64,000 nt of DNA from Castellaniella hirudinis (lineage in GTDB: Bacteria > Pseudomonadota > Gammaproteobacteria > Burkholderiales > Burkholderiaceae_B): assembly GCF_042651965.1 (NCBI RefSeq), contig NZ_JBHSDY010000002.1, positions 62,001-126,000 of the forward strand, in the 5' to 3' direction. The position numbers and the translations under genes were made by a program. Below the pieces are notes generated by a model that was not told the origin of the DNA, did no database searches, and saw nothing but the letters and a program-made list of their open reading frames with translations. Below, one piece after another: positions 18,837 to 28,266 of this stretch (within the stretch, counting starts at the first letter, position 1; each line of letters starts with the position of its first letter).

Positions 18837-19180
18837 GATGATTCCTTTCTTGACCTGTGTCGGACACCAAGCGGCCTGTCGGCAGCCCGGGCCAGTCCCG
18901 GCGATCCGCCACATGATCCGACGCTGGGCGATTCACGGAATCGCTTTGCCCGGACACATTGCGGGACCAGTCTGTACCCCTTGGCACCAGACACTTCGCG
19001 CCTTCAGGCGCAATGTGGTGGAAATGGACGCCCCGGACCGCGCTTGTGACACATCCTGGGACATATAAAACGGAAGACGAAAAAAACCGGGTGTGTGACC
19101 CGGGAGTGCTCGCCACGCCGGACGACCGCGATGGGGTCGACCGAAGGGCCTAATTTACCGCGTTGCAACATTGGCCGCAA
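18837..19180 (-). promoter_or_regulatory. ilvBHC promoter and structured leader (putative attenuator)
   Basis: On the minus strand a promoter-like pair, TTGCGG (19175-19180) and TAAATT (19152-19157) with a 17-bp spacer, predicts a start near 19145. The leader of about 310 nt contains an intrinsic terminator at 19080-19103, a GCGCCTGAAGGCGC hairpin, and a perfect GCGATTC-CGT-GAATCGC hairpin near 18928-18944. No open frame is ribosome-loaded in an obvious way. A terminator upstream of the genes it precedes points to attenuation or riboswitch-like control. The rest of this gene-free stretch up to 19343 shows nothing else clear. Confidence 0.6.
19080..19103 (-). terminator. Premature intrinsic terminator in the ilvBHC leader
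   Basis: Minus-strand CCGGGT-CACAC-ACCCGG is followed by seven T residues. It lies about 245 nt upstream of the ilvB start and about 45 nt after the predicted transcription start. The neighbouring gene on the other side is divergent, so no other minus-strand gene needs this terminator. Confidence 0.8.
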
Positions 19181-19343
19181 GCGGACCCATCCAGCGGGCC
19201 AGATCAGCACCGCGCCCTAGCGACCCCGCCCGGCAAGCAGCCCCGGACTCGGAACTTCCTTAGATACTTAAAACAGCGGGTTCTCTATACTTCTCATTCG
19301 CTCTACTTCCCATTCGTTCACCCGCTCCCCGGATGCCGGCCGC

Positions 19344-21575
19344 ATGATCCTGCCCACTTCGCAGTTGCAGCGCTTTTTCTACAGCCACTATTTCTTCGGC
19401 GGGCTGCGCCAGGCCACGGGCGTGCTGCTGCCGGCCCTGGTGCTGTCGGGCCTCTTCGGCTGGCACGCTGCCGGCTTCGTGGCGGCGGTCGGCGCCGCCT
19501 GCGTCGCCATCCTGGATCAGCCCGGCGGCCCCCGGCGCTACGGCATCAACGGCATGTTCGCCGCGCTGTGCCTGGGTTCGGCCACCACCGCCCTGACCGG
19601 CCTGGCGTCCAGCCACCTCCTGGCCATCTGGCTGCTCGTGCCCGCCCTGTGCTTCGGTTTCTCGATGCTGACGGTCTACGGCAAGCACGGCGGCCTGCTG
19701 GGCTTTGCCTGCCTGCTGATCATGACCCTGACCCTGCGCACGCCGCTGACGCTGGCCGACGTGCTGCAGCACACGCTGACCTCGTTTCTGGGCGGGGCCT
19801 TTTACCTGCTCTACAGCGCCGCCGCCCACCGGCTGATGTGGCACCGCGAGGAGCAGCAAGCCCTGTCCGTGGCGTTGTTCGCCACGGCCGATTACGTCGC
19901 CGCGCGGGCGCGCTTCTACGACATCCACCTGGACCTGGACGACAGCTACCGCAACCTGATCCGCCGCCAGGCCCTCATGACCGAAGCCCACCAGGCCGCC
20001 CGCGACATGGTGCTGCGCGAACAGCCGCGCGGCACGGCCTCGCACGCGGACCGCCTGCGCCAGGGGCTGCTGAACCTGTTCGTGGACATGATCAACCTGC
20101 TGGACAGCATGGTGGCGACCCACACGGACTACGCCACCCTGCGGCGCGCGCTGCCCGACAGCGACATCCTGCTGTTCGTGCGCGACGCCATGATCAAGCT
20201 CTCCGCCAACGTGGCCGAGCTGGCCCTGAACGTGGCGCGCAACCGCCGCCACCGGGTGCGCAACAGCGTCAAGGCCGAACTGCGCGCCCTGGAATTCGAG
20301 CTGCAGCAACTGCGCGAAGGCGGCATGCCGCACTCCGACCCGGAACTCTATGCCCTGCTGGTCCAGGTGCTGCGCCGGCTGCGCAATATGGCCCGCCAGG
20401 TCGACCGGATGGCGGACCATTCCGTGAACCCCTTCCCGCCGCAGGCCAACCCGCTGCGCGCGAACCAGTCCCTGAACCGCTTCCTGACGCGGCAGAAATG
20501 GCGCGCGGGCCTGCTGACGCGCAACCTGAACCGCCAGTCCGCGCACTTCCGCTACGCGCTGCGCGTGGCGGTCGCGGCGCTGCTGGCCATGCTGGTGGGC
20601 GCGATCCTGGCCCACACCCCGCTGGTCAGCACGATCGACCCGGGCATGGCGGGCCACGGCTACTGGATTGTCCTGACGGTACTGATCATCATGAAGCCCG
20701 GCTTCGCGCTGACCCGCCAGCGCAACGGCTGGCGCCTGATGGGGACGCTGATCGGCTGCGGCCTGTCGCTGCTGCTGTTCAGCCTCGTGCACAACCCCTA
20801 TCTCTTTCTGCTGATCCTGGTGGCCTGCAGCGTCCTGGGCTACAGCCTGGTCCAGGTGAACTACACCCTGTCGGCGGTGTTCAACACCCTGTTCGTGCTG
20901 CTGATCTTCCATTTCCTGGCGCCGGGCTCCAACGCGGTCGTGGGCGAACGCCTGGTGGACACCGTGATCGGCAGCATCCTGGCGCTGACCTGCAGCTACA
21001 TCCTGCCGTCCTGGGAACGCAACACCCTGGACGAACTGGCCCGCGCGCTGCGCGCCGCCAACGAAGCCTTTCTGCAAGCGGGTCTGGATCACGTCCACGC
21101 CGCGCGCGCAGCGCGGTCCGCAGACACGGCGGATGCGATGGACCCCGGCGAGGCCGACGTGCGCTGGCGCCTGGCCCGCAAACACGTGCACATTGCCTTC
21201 AGCAATTTCGCCGCGGCGTTCTATCGCATGATGGACGAGCCCGTCAGCCGCCAGCGCCACGTGCCCGAGCTGAACCGCCTGCTGATCCAGAACCATACGC
21301 TGGCCTCGCAGATCGCCGCCGTGATCCCGAACCTGGCCTTGATCGACGACGAGCCCGACGGCATCCGGCAAGCGCTAGCGGCCACGCAGGACGCACTGGC
21401 GGGCCGGGAGGCCTCGCCGCCCAAGGTCATCGAGACCGAGGGCGACTACGCCGCCCTCGCCTACCCCTTGCGCCAGATGATCAAGGCCGCGCAGCGCATC
21501 GAGGAAAACATGCAGGCGCTGGAAGCGCCGCCGGCCGGGACGGCGGCGCAGGCCCGGCCGGCGATGACCGCCTGA
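19344..21575 (+). CDS. FUSC/YccS-family inner-membrane protein
   Basis: The 743-aa protein matches the YccS/YhfK family. It has an N-terminal block of about six TM helices (LRQATGVLLPALVLSGLFGW, GFVAAVGAACVAIL, TALTGLASSHLLAIWLLVPALCFGF), a long cytoplasmic helical region (about 160-400), a second TM block (ALRVAVAALLAMLVGAILAHTP ... GHGYWIVLTVLIIMKPGFALTRQR, the FUSC signature) and a C-terminal helical domain. Relatives include aromatic-acid exporters (AaeB) and uncharacterised YccS; the substrate here is unknown. It is divergent from ilvB and monocistronic, ending near a GC-rich hairpin. Confidence 0.85.
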   Translation: MILPTSQLQRFFYSHYFFGGLRQATGVLLPALVLSGLFGWHAAGFVAAVGAACVAILDQPGGPRRYGINGMFAALCLGSATTALTGLASSHLLAIWLLVPALCFGFSMLTVYGKHGGLLGFACLLIMTLTLRTPLTLADVLQHTLTSFLGGAFYLLYSAAAHRLMWHREEQQALSVALFATADYVAARARFYDIHLDLDDSYRNLIRRQALMTEAHQAARDMVLREQPRGTASHADRLRQGLLNLFVDMINLLDSMVATHTDYATLRRALPDSDILLFVRDAMIKLSANVAELALNVARNRRHRVRNSVKAELRALEFELQQLREGGMPHSDPELYALLVQVLRRLRNMARQVDRMADHSVNPFPPQANPLRANQSLNRFLTRQKWRAGLLTRNLNRQSAHFRYALRVAVAALLAMLVGAILAHTPLVSTIDPGMAGHGYWIVLTVLIIMKPGFALTRQRNGWRLMGTLIGCGLSLLLFSLVHNPYLFLLILVACSVLGYSLVQVNYTLSAVFNTLFVLLIFHFLAPGSNAVVGERLVDTVIGSILALTCSYILPSWERNTLDELARALRAANEAFLQAGLDHVHAARAARSADTADAMDPGEADVRWRLARKHVHIAFSNFAAAFYRMMDEPVSRQRHVPELNRLLIQNHTLASQIAAVIPNLALIDDEPDGIRQALAATQDALAGREASPPKVIETEGDYAALAYPLRQMIKAAQRIEENMQALEAPPAGTAAQARPAMTA

Positions 21576-21583
21576 CGCCGGCC

Positions 21584-21606
21584 CCGGCGCACGGGGCCTG
21601 CGCCGG
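21584..21606. terminator. GC-rich hairpin between convergent genes
   Basis: CCGGCGCA (21584-21591) pairs perfectly with TGCGCCGG (21599-21606) around a 7-nt loop, in the 37-bp gap between the FUSC gene and the TRAP permease gene, which converge. There is no U-tract, so the terminator role is inferred from position only. Confidence 0.4.
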
Positions 21607-21612
21607 CTGCGT

Positions 21613-22932
21613 CTATGTGATCGCCGCGCCCATGATCAGGTCGGGCAGCCAGGTGACGATGCCCGGGAACACGCACAGCAGCACGATGGCGACCATCATC
21701 ACCAGCACATAGGGCAGCGCCCCCCGGAGGATTTCCTGGGTGGGCACGTCCGGCGCGATGGCGTTCAGGACGAACAGGTTCAGCCCCACGGGCGGCGTGA
21801 TCAGGCCGATTTCCATATTGATCGTCAGCACCACGGCGAACCAGTAGGGATCGAAACCCGCCTGGGTGATGATGGGCAGCAGCAGCGGCGCGGCCATGAC
21901 GATGATCGCTACCGGCGGCAGGAACATCCCCGCCACCAGCAGAAAGACGTTGATCAGCCCCATCAGCAGCCAGCGGTTGATCTCCAGCGCCGCGATCGCC
22001 GCCGCCAGCGACTGGGTGATGAACAGCGACGACAGGGCAAAGGCGAACAGTTCCGCCGAGGCCATGATCATCATGATCATGACGCTTTCGCGCATCGCCG
22101 AACTGAACACGTCGACGTAGGTCTTCATGCGGAACAGGCGGTAGATCAGGACGACCACCACCAGCGTCAGCAGCGCGCCGGCCCCGGCGGCCTCGGACGG
22201 GGTGGCCACCCCGCCGTACAGCACGAACAGCATGCCCAGGATGATCAGCAGCAGGGGGAGGACCTTGGGCAGGGAGGCGAGTTTGTCGCGCCAGGAATAG
22301 TGCTGGGTCCCGCCGCCGAAGCGAAAGCCCTTGCGGCGGGCGTCGTACAAGGCCCAGGCCATGAACATGCACGTCAGCAGGATCCCGGGCAGCACGCCGG
22401 CCAGGAACAGCCGGCCGATCGAGGTCTGGGTCGAGATGCCGTAGACGATCATGGTGACCGAGGGCGGGATCAGGATGCCCAGCGTGCCGCCCGCCGCAAT
22501 CGAGCCGGTGGCCACCGAGGCCGGATAACCCCGCCCCAGCATTTCCGGGATGCCCATCTTGCCGATGGCGGCGCAGGTGGCCGGGCTGGATCCGGTCATG
22601 CCGGAAAAGATCGCGCAGGCGCCGATGTTCGACAGCACCAGGCCGCCGGGCACTTTGTGCAGCCAGCGGTCCAGGGCCTTGTACAGGTCGCCGCCGGCCG
22701 GCGTGCCGGCCACGATGGCGCCCATCAGCACGAACATGGGGATGGCGACGTAGCCCAGGTTGGCGATGCCGGCGAACATGGTTTCCGCCAGCACGTAGAT
22801 CACGTCCGGCCCCATGTCCAGGAACAGGCCGACCACGGCGGCCAGCCCCAGGGCGAAGGCGATGGGCATGCCGGTCGCCAGCATCAGGCACAGGCCCAGG
22901 ATGATGCAGATCCCCGCAAGGGCAGGCGTCAT
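21613..22932 (-). CDS. TRAP transporter large permease (DctM type), probably for malonate
   Basis: The 439-aa membrane protein has about 12 hydrophobic helices. TRAP DctM hallmarks are visible: PIAFALGLAAVVGLF near the start, SGMTGSSPATCAAIGKMGIPEM, AAGGTLGILIPPSVTMIVYG, and the C-terminal repeat MEIGLITPPVGLNLFVLNAI. It drives sodium-coupled import of a dicarboxylate-like acid. Its ATG at 22932 overlaps the stop of the small permease gene as ATGA, so the start is firm. It is the last gene of the malonate operon. Confidence 0.93.
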   Translation of the reverse strand: MTPALAGICIILGLCLMLATGMPIAFALGLAAVVGLFLDMGPDVIYVLAETMFAGIANLGYVAIPMFVLMGAIVAGTPAGGDLYKALDRWLHKVPGGLVLSNIGACAIFSGMTGSSPATCAAIGKMGIPEMLGRGYPASVATGSIAAGGTLGILIPPSVTMIVYGISTQTSIGRLFLAGVLPGILLTCMFMAWALYDARRKGFRFGGGTQHYSWRDKLASLPKVLPLLLIILGMLFVLYGGVATPSEAAGAGALLTLVVVVLIYRLFRMKTYVDVFSSAMRESVMIMMIMASAELFAFALSSLFITQSLAAAIAALEINRWLLMGLINVFLLVAGMFLPPVAIIVMAAPLLLPIITQAGFDPYWFAVVLTINMEIGLITPPVGLNLFVLNAIAPDVPTQEILRGALPYVLVMMVAIVLLCVFPGIVTWLPDLIMGAAIT

Positions 22933-23417
22933 GACGGCTCTCCCGACAGTTTCATGAGTTCGACGACGTACTGCAGGCTCAACAGGACAAAGCCGAACAC
23001 GACCGGCGCCAGCGGCATCCACAGCGGCACGGCGGCCACGCTGGGCGTCGTCCAGCCGCCTTCCAGGGCCTCGAACAGGTGCAGCCCGGTGGCTGCGGTC
23101 ATCAGGAGGCAGAACGCCAGTCCCAGCCAGGCGCCCACGCGGTCCAACCAGCGGCGGGTCCGGTTACCCACCAGCATCTGGATGAAATCCACACCGACGT
23201 GCCCCTTGGTCATGAGCACATAAGGCGCACCCAGGAAAATCGCCGCCGTGGCGCTGAACACCACGGCCTCGGTCTGCCAGATCGTGGGTGCGCGGAATAC
23301 GTAGCGCATCAGGATCATCTGGCAGACCACCAGCATTGCGAACACCAGCAGCAGGGCCGACAGCACGCCGCAGGCGCGCGACAGACCTTCCACCCAGCGT
23401 GTAAAGGTTCGATTCAT
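22929..23417 (-). CDS. TRAP transporter small permease (DctQ type)
   Basis: The 162-aa protein has four TM helices, as in DctQ. The conserved features are the N-terminal ...VFAMLVVCQMILMRYVFRAPTIWQTEAV and YVLMTKGHVGVDFIQML. It forms the membrane complex with the large permease, with which its gene overlaps by 4 nt (ATGA). The start at 23417 (MNRTFTRW) follows GAGGAG with a 6-nt spacer; a longer frame to 23441 is less likely. Confidence 0.92.
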   Translation of the reverse strand: MNRTFTRWVEGLSRACGVLSALLLVFAMLVVCQMILMRYVFRAPTIWQTEAVVFSATAAIFLGAPYVLMTKGHVGVDFIQMLVGNRTRRWLDRVGAWLGLAFCLLMTAATGLHLFEALEGGWTTPSVAAVPLWMPLAPVVFGFVLLSLQYVVELMKLSGEPS

Positions 23418-23481
23418 GCAAACTCCTCGTGCGTCGCGCAAGGCGGGGGAAGCCGGCGGCTTCCCCCGGACGGACCGGACG

Positions 23482-24477
23482 CTACTGAACGGCCAGCGCC
23501 TTTCTCAGCAGTTCGTCGCCGCCCTTCACCTTCTCGGCGAACAGGCGGTAGGAAGAGTGCTTGGCCACCGCCATCCAGGCCTGGTAGTCCTCGGGCGACA
23601 TGGTCACGATCTCCACCCCGGCCTTGGCGTAGATGTCGCGCATCTTCTGTTCGCCCTTGAGCGATTCGGCGGTGAAGTAGTCCTCGGCCTTCTTCGCCGC
23701 AGCCAGGATGGCCTCGCGCTGCTTGGGCTCCAGACCGTCGAAGACCTTCTTGGACATCAGCACCGGCTCGTACATGAACCACAGCGCGTTCTCGCCCGGC
23801 GCGGTCAGGCACTTGGCCTGCTCGTACAGGCGGTAGGACACGAAGCTGTCGTTGGACGTATTGGCCGCGTCCAGCACGCCCGTCTGCATGGCCGAATAGA
23901 CCTCGGACGAAGGCATGGACGAGATCGATGCGCCCGCCGCCGCCAGCATCTGTTCGAAGGCCGGACCGGCGGCGCGGATGACCTGGCCCTTGATGGTGTC
24001 AGGCCCGGTGATGCAGTTTTTCTTGGAGGCGAAACCGCCCGCCAGCCAGGCGTCTGCGATCACCACGGCGCCCTGCTTCTCCACCAGCGCCTTGATGTCC
24101 TTCATGAAGTTGGACTGGTTCAGGCGCTGGGCATGCTCGTAGTTGCGCACCAGGCCCGGCATCAGGGTGGCGGAAAACTGCGGCACGCGGCCCGAGGCGT
24201 AATCCAGAGGAAAAGCCGCCATGTCCAGTTGTCCGCGCGTGAGCGCGCCCCACTGTTCCGTGGCCTTGTACAGTGAAGAACCCGGGAAGACCTGGATCTT
24301 CAGTCCCACATTGGCTGCCTCGACCTCGCGGGCGATGAGCTGCACCATTTCATCGCGCGGATCGCCCTGCCCGCCCGGGAACTGGTGCGAGGCCCGCAAA
24401 GTGGTCTCCGCCAGAGAAGTGCCCGAGCCGGCCGCCAGGGCCAGCCCCAGCATGGCGCATAGCATGTGTCGCTTCAT
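23482..24477 (-). CDS. TRAP transporter periplasmic solute-binding protein (DctP type)
   Basis: The 331-aa protein has a signal peptide ending GTSLA|ETTLR and then the DctP fold: LRASHQFPGGQGDPRDEMVQLIAREVE, VFPGSSLYKATEQWGALTRGQLDMAAF, and a conserved ligand-region segment IKGQVIRAAGPAFEQMLAAAGA. In the family an arginine binds the carboxylate of the ligand. Context (malonyl-CoA synthetase and decarboxylase directly upstream) points to malonate, as in the characterised matPQM systems. It is 87 bp downstream of the synthetase gene. Confidence 0.93.
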   Translation of the reverse strand: MKRHMLCAMLGLALAAGSGTSLAETTLRASHQFPGGQGDPRDEMVQLIAREVEAANVGLKIQVFPGSSLYKATEQWGALTRGQLDMAAFPLDYASGRVPQFSATLMPGLVRNYEHAQRLNQSNFMKDIKALVEKQGAVVIADAWLAGGFASKKNCITGPDTIKGQVIRAAGPAFEQMLAAAGASISSMPSSEVYSAMQTGVLDAANTSNDSFVSYRLYEQAKCLTAPGENALWFMYEPVLMSKKVFDGLEPKQREAILAAAKKAEDYFTAESLKGEQKMRDIYAKAGVEIVTMSPEDYQAWMAVAKHSSYRLFAEKVKGGDELLRKALAVQ

Positions 24478-24564
24478 GGTTGTCTCCTGATGATTTTTAT
24501 AAAGGTCGCCGGCCCGGGTCCGGGCGCGGCCATGGCCCCGGCGGGGCCTATCGAACGCCCCTTT

Positions 24565-26097
24565 TCATTTCAGGTCCGCGTACTGCTGCCGCAGCACGTT
24601 CTTCTGGACCTTGCCCATGGCATTGCGCGGCAGCGCATCGATCACGTGAATTTTTTTCGGCACTTTGAAGTTGGCCAGCCCCGACTTCAGCCCCGCCTGG
24701 ATGGCGGCCGGGTCCACCGACGCCCCGGCGCGCGGCACCACCACGGCCACCACCGCCTCGCCGAAGTCCGCATGCGGCACGCCGATGACGGCGGATTCCT
24801 GGACGCCGGGCATGACGTCGATGACCATCTCGATTTCCTTGGGATAGACGTTGTAGCCCCCGGAAATGATCAGGTCCTTGCTGCGGCCGACGATGCTCAG
24901 ATAGTCGTCGGGGATGCCCGAGCCGCCCAGCATGCCGATGTCGCCGGTGCGAAACCAGCCGTCGGCGGTGAATTCCTCGCGGGTCTTTTCCGGCATGCGC
25001 CAGTAGCCGGCGAACACATTGGGACCGCGCACCTGGACGTGGCCCGGCTCGCCCGCCGCGACGGGCCGGTCGGCATCGTCCACCACCCGCACCGTCTCGC
25101 CCGGCAGCGCCGGCCCCACGGTGCCGGGGATGCGCTCGCCGCGCGCCGGGTCCCAGGGGTTGGATGTGATCATGCCGGTCTCGCTCATGCCGTAGCGTTC
25201 CAGGATGGTCATGCCGGCACGGTCCTGGAATTCGCGGAAAGTATCCACCAGCAAGGGCGCCGAGCCGGAGATGAACAGCCGCATATTCGTGCAGGTCCCG
25301 CGCGTGAAGCGGGGATCGGCCAGCAGGCGGACGTAGTAAGTGGGCACCCCCATCATCAGGGTGCAGCGCGGCAGGTAATGCAGCGCCTGATCCACGTCCA
25401 GTTTCGGCAGCCAGATCATGCGCGCACCCGCCAGCAGCGCCCCATGCGACGCCACGAACAGGCCGTGGACGTGGAAGATCGGCAGCATGTGCAGCAGCAC
25501 GTCATCGGCGCGCCAGCCCCAGAAGTCCCGCAGCGTCAGCGCATTGGCTGCCAGATTGGCGTGCGTCAGCATGGCGCCCTTGCTGCGTCCCGTGGTGCCG
25601 GAGGTGTACAGGATGGCGGCCAGGTCCCCGGGCGCGCTGTGCGCGGTCTCGAACACCGGGTCCATCGTCGCGGCCGCCTCGACCAGCGACCCGCCGCCGT
25701 CAGCGTTCAACGTCAGCACCTGCAGGGCGCCCCGGGACCGCGCCAGGGGCTCGCACCAGTTCTTGGCGCCGTCCCCGCAGACCACCACGGCAGGCTCGGC
25801 ATCGCCCAGGAAATAAGCGACTTCGGCCTCGCGATACGCCGTGTTCAACGGCAGGTAGACCAGACCGGCGCGCAAAGTCGCCAGATACAGCATCAGCGCC
25901 TCGGGGGATTTCTCGACCTGGACGGCGACGCGCGCGCCCGCCGGGGCGCCGAACGAGCGCAGCAGCGCCGCCATGCGGCCGCTGATCTCATCGATGTCCG
26001 CCCAGCGATAAGTGCGCTCGGGGGTTTCGATCGCCACCGCGTCCAGATCGGACGGGAAGCCGCCCCGCAGCACGGTGTAGAGATTCGCGTTGTCCAA
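24565..26097 (-). CDS. matB: Malonyl-CoA synthetase (MatB-like)
   Basis: The 510-aa adenylate-forming acyl-CoA synthetase has the P-loop YTSGTTGRSKGAMLTH, the AMP motif YGMSETGMITSNPW (the form seen in MatB), DGWFRTGDIG, and the C-terminal lysine region NAMGKVQKN. It should ligate malonate to CoA using ATP. The start is TTG at 26097 (reading DNANLYTVLRGG), with AGGAGA about 9 nt before it and one base after the upstream stop. The frame further upstream overlaps the hydratase gene and is a shadow. Neighbouring decarboxylase and TRAP genes support malonate specificity. Confidence 0.88.
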   Translation of the reverse strand: MDNANLYTVLRGGFPSDLDAVAIETPERTYRWADIDEISGRMAALLRSFGAPAGARVAVQVEKSPEALMLYLATLRAGLVYLPLNTAYREAEVAYFLGDAEPAVVVCGDGAKNWCEPLARSRGALQVLTLNADGGGSLVEAAATMDPVFETAHSAPGDLAAILYTSGTTGRSKGAMLTHANLAANALTLRDFWGWRADDVLLHMLPIFHVHGLFVASHGALLAGARMIWLPKLDVDQALHYLPRCTLMMGVPTYYVRLLADPRFTRGTCTNMRLFISGSAPLLVDTFREFQDRAGMTILERYGMSETGMITSNPWDPARGERIPGTVGPALPGETVRVVDDADRPVAAGEPGHVQVRGPNVFAGYWRMPEKTREEFTADGWFRTGDIGMLGGSGIPDDYLSIVGRSKDLIISGGYNVYPKEIEMVIDVMPGVQESAVIGVPHADFGEAVVAVVVPRAGASVDPAAIQAGLKSGLANFKVPKKIHVIDALPRNAMGKVQKNVLRQQYADLK

Positions 26098-26098
26098 G

Positions 26099-26941
26099 TC
26101 ATTCTCCTGTGAAAACGGGGTCGCTGCCCTGCAGAAAAGCCTGCACACCCTGCCGATGGTCGGGACCGTCGGCGTAGGCAAAGCAGGCTTGCCATTCGGC
26201 GTCGCTCAGAGGCGCCGGGTCGCCGGCCAGACGCGCGGCAGTCCATTTGTTCAGGCGCGCGGCGCGCGGCGCGCCCGCGCACAGGCGCGCCACCGTGGCC
26301 GCCAGCTCGGAGTCCAGGGCATCGGCCGCCACGACCCGCGTCAACAGGCCCTTGACCAGGGCTTCGTCGGCGTCGAACACCCGCCCTTCGAGCAGGATTT
26401 CCAGCGTCACGGCGCGGCCCGCCAGTTCCAGCAGCCCGCGCATCTCGTCGGGCGCCATGGGAAAGCCCAGGCGATTGATGGGCGCGCCGAAACGCGCGCC
26501 CCTCGCGGCCAGGCGCAGGTCGCAGCGGCTGGCGATCTCCAGCCCGCCGCCCACGCAGACGCCCTCGATCGCCGCGACCACCGGATGGACGCAGTCCGAC
26601 ACCGCACGCAAGGCCGGAGCCAGGGTCTGCCGGTGATAGGCCATGACACGCGCCTGATCGGCGCGTACCCGGGGGAATTCACGGATGTCCGCCCCGGCGG
26701 CAAAATGCCCGCCCGCACCGCGCACGACCACGCAGCGCAGGCTATCGTCGGCCGACAGGCGCGCAAAGGTCTGCGTCAGTTCGCCCCACATGGCGACCGT
26801 GATCGCATTCAGCCGCCCGGGATGATCGAGCGTGACGGTGGCCACCGCGCCCTCGACGCGCAGGCGCACGCGTCCCGCGCCGGGATCCGGATGCATCGAG
26901 TCGGGACTCGGGGTATCAGGGCTTGCGGGTTCAAGACTCAT
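26099..26941 (-). CDS. Enoyl-CoA hydratase/isomerase family protein
   Basis: The 280-aa crotonase-fold protein has the oxyanion-hole segments RGAGGHFAAGADIREF and AIEGVCVGGGLEIASRCDLRLAA. One of the two usual hydratase glutamates cannot be assigned with certainty (the segment is INRLGFPMAPDEM), so hydratase activity is not assured. Its ATG at 26941 overlaps the decarboxylase stop as ATGA, and its stop is one base before the synthetase start, so it is locked into the malonate operon. Such a gene is not part of the minimal mat system; its role there is unknown. Confidence 0.85.
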   Translation of the reverse strand: MSLEPASPDTPSPDSMHPDPGAGRVRLRVEGAVATVTLDHPGRLNAITVAMWGELTQTFARLSADDSLRCVVVRGAGGHFAAGADIREFPRVRADQARVMAYHRQTLAPALRAVSDCVHPVVAAIEGVCVGGGLEIASRCDLRLAARGARFGAPINRLGFPMAPDEMRGLLELAGRAVTLEILLEGRVFDADEALVKGLLTRVVAADALDSELAATVARLCAGAPRAARLNKWTAARLAGDPAPLSDAEWQACFAYADGPDHRQGVQAFLQGSDPVFTGE

Positions 26942-28266
26942 AGCCACTGCACGCCTCGGGACATGCGGGGCTTGCCCTCGGCCAGGCGCGCCCGGTTCTC
27001 GTCGAGCTGTTCGGGTTCGTACACGTAGTTCACCATCATGCCGCAGGACTGCTCCAGCCCCCGGGCCGAGGCGTCCGCCGCCCAGTTCACGCGTTCGATG
27101 CGGGCGCCGTTGCCCAGGTGGAAACGCGCCACCGCATCCAGCGGATCGCCGTCACGCAACTGAATCAGATAGTGAGCCGCCAGCCGCAGTCCGCTGCGGC
27201 GCACGGCGTCCGGCGCCTCGCCCTGCGCGGCGGCGCGCAGGCGTTCCAGCCAGCGGACGCCGGCTTGCGCATCGTCGGCGGCGGCCTGGCGCTCGGCCTT
27301 GTCCTTCAGCAGCGCCTGGAGATCCCCGCCGGACTGGCGGCTCAGCCAGTCGGCAAAGCCGGGAATCGGCGACAGGGTGGCAAAGGACTTGAGCTGCGGC
27401 AGTTCGCCCAGCAGTTCCTCGATCACCCGCTTCAGCAGGAAATTACCGAAGCTGATGCCGCGCAGGCCTTTCTGAGTATTGGAAATCGAATAGAAGATCG
27501 CCCAGCGCGCCTTGCCCAACCCGTCGACCGGCCGCGCCGGGTCGATCAGGGCCTGCACGTCCGCCGCCATCTGTCCGTCGAAGGCGACCTCGACGAAGAT
27601 CAGCGGCACGTCGCTCATGCGCGGATGGAAAAAGGCATAGCAGCGCCGGTCGGCGGCCACCCGGCGGCGCATGTCGTCCCACGAGCGGATTTCATGAACG
27701 GCTTCGTAGCGGATCAATTTTTCCAGCAACGAGGCGGGCGAATCCCAGTTGATGTGGCGCAGTTCCAGCATGCCGACGTCGAACCAGTTCGACAGCAGGG
27801 CCGCCAGTTCCTGTTCCAGCACCGACAGCCCAGCGACCTGGTTGCGCCAGCGCAGCATGTCGGCGCGCAGTTCCACCATCAGTTCCAGCCGGTCGCTTTG
27901 CGCATACAGGCGGCGGAACAGCCGCGCGCCCCGGTCGCCGCGCGGCTCGATGTCCACCCCGGCGCGCACCAGGCAGGCCAGCAGGGAACGGCGCTCGTCG
28001 GCATCGGCGGCGCGGTAGCGTTCCGCCCATTGACGCGCCAGTTGGTTGGCGCCGCCGTCGGTCAGCGAGGCCTCGTAGAGCGCGCGCAGCGCGTCCGGAT
28101 CGGGCAGATGGTCACGCTCCAGCCAGCGGCCCAGGCGCGCCAGCAGGCCGCCGGCCCGGGGAGCCTGCGGCGCGTCGTCGGGGACGATGGCCCGGCCGCC
28201 CGAGGACTCGGCGGATTTTTCGGTGTGCGCAGCCCGTGCGGCCGGCTTCAGATCAACGGTGTTCAT
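26938..28266 (-). CDS. matA: Malonyl-CoA decarboxylase (MatA/MCD)
   Basis: The 442-aa protein carries the MCD helical N-terminal domain and the catalytic C-terminal GNAT-like domain (RRCYAFFHPRMSDVPLIFVEVAF, ARWAIFYSISNTQKGLRGISFGNFLLKRV, KSFATLSPIPGFADWL). It decarboxylates malonyl-CoA to acetyl-CoA and CO2, completing malonate use after MatB. The start at 28266 (MNTVDLKP) has GGAG 7 nt upstream. The first codons overlap the end of the GntR gene by 14 nt, and its stop overlaps the hydratase start. Confidence 0.95.
   Translation of the reverse strand: MNTVDLKPAARAAHTEKSAESSGGRAIVPDDAPQAPRAGGLLARLGRWLERDHLPDPDALRALYEASLTDGGANQLARQWAERYRAADADERRSLLACLVRAGVDIEPRGDRGARLFRRLYAQSDRLELMVELRADMLRWRNQVAGLSVLEQELAALLSNWFDVGMLELRHINWDSPASLLEKLIRYEAVHEIRSWDDMRRRVAADRRCYAFFHPRMSDVPLIFVEVAFDGQMAADVQALIDPARPVDGLGKARWAIFYSISNTQKGLRGISFGNFLLKRVIEELLGELPQLKSFATLSPIPGFADWLSRQSGGDLQALLKDKAERQAAADDAQAGVRWLERLRAAAQGEAPDAVRRSGLRLAAHYLIQLRDGDPLDAVARFHLGNGARIERVNWAADASARGLEQSCGMMVNYVYEPEQLDENRARLAEGKPRMSRGVQWL

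Noticed and set aside
16860..19049. A 729-codon plus-strand frame opposite ilvH-ilvB and its leader
   Set aside because: Antisense shadow of strongly conserved genes; it also crosses the leader, which has its own signals.
19260..21371. A 703-codon minus-strand frame opposite the FUSC gene
   Set aside because: Shadow of the plus-strand gene; low-complexity Gln/His/Gly sequence, no start signal.
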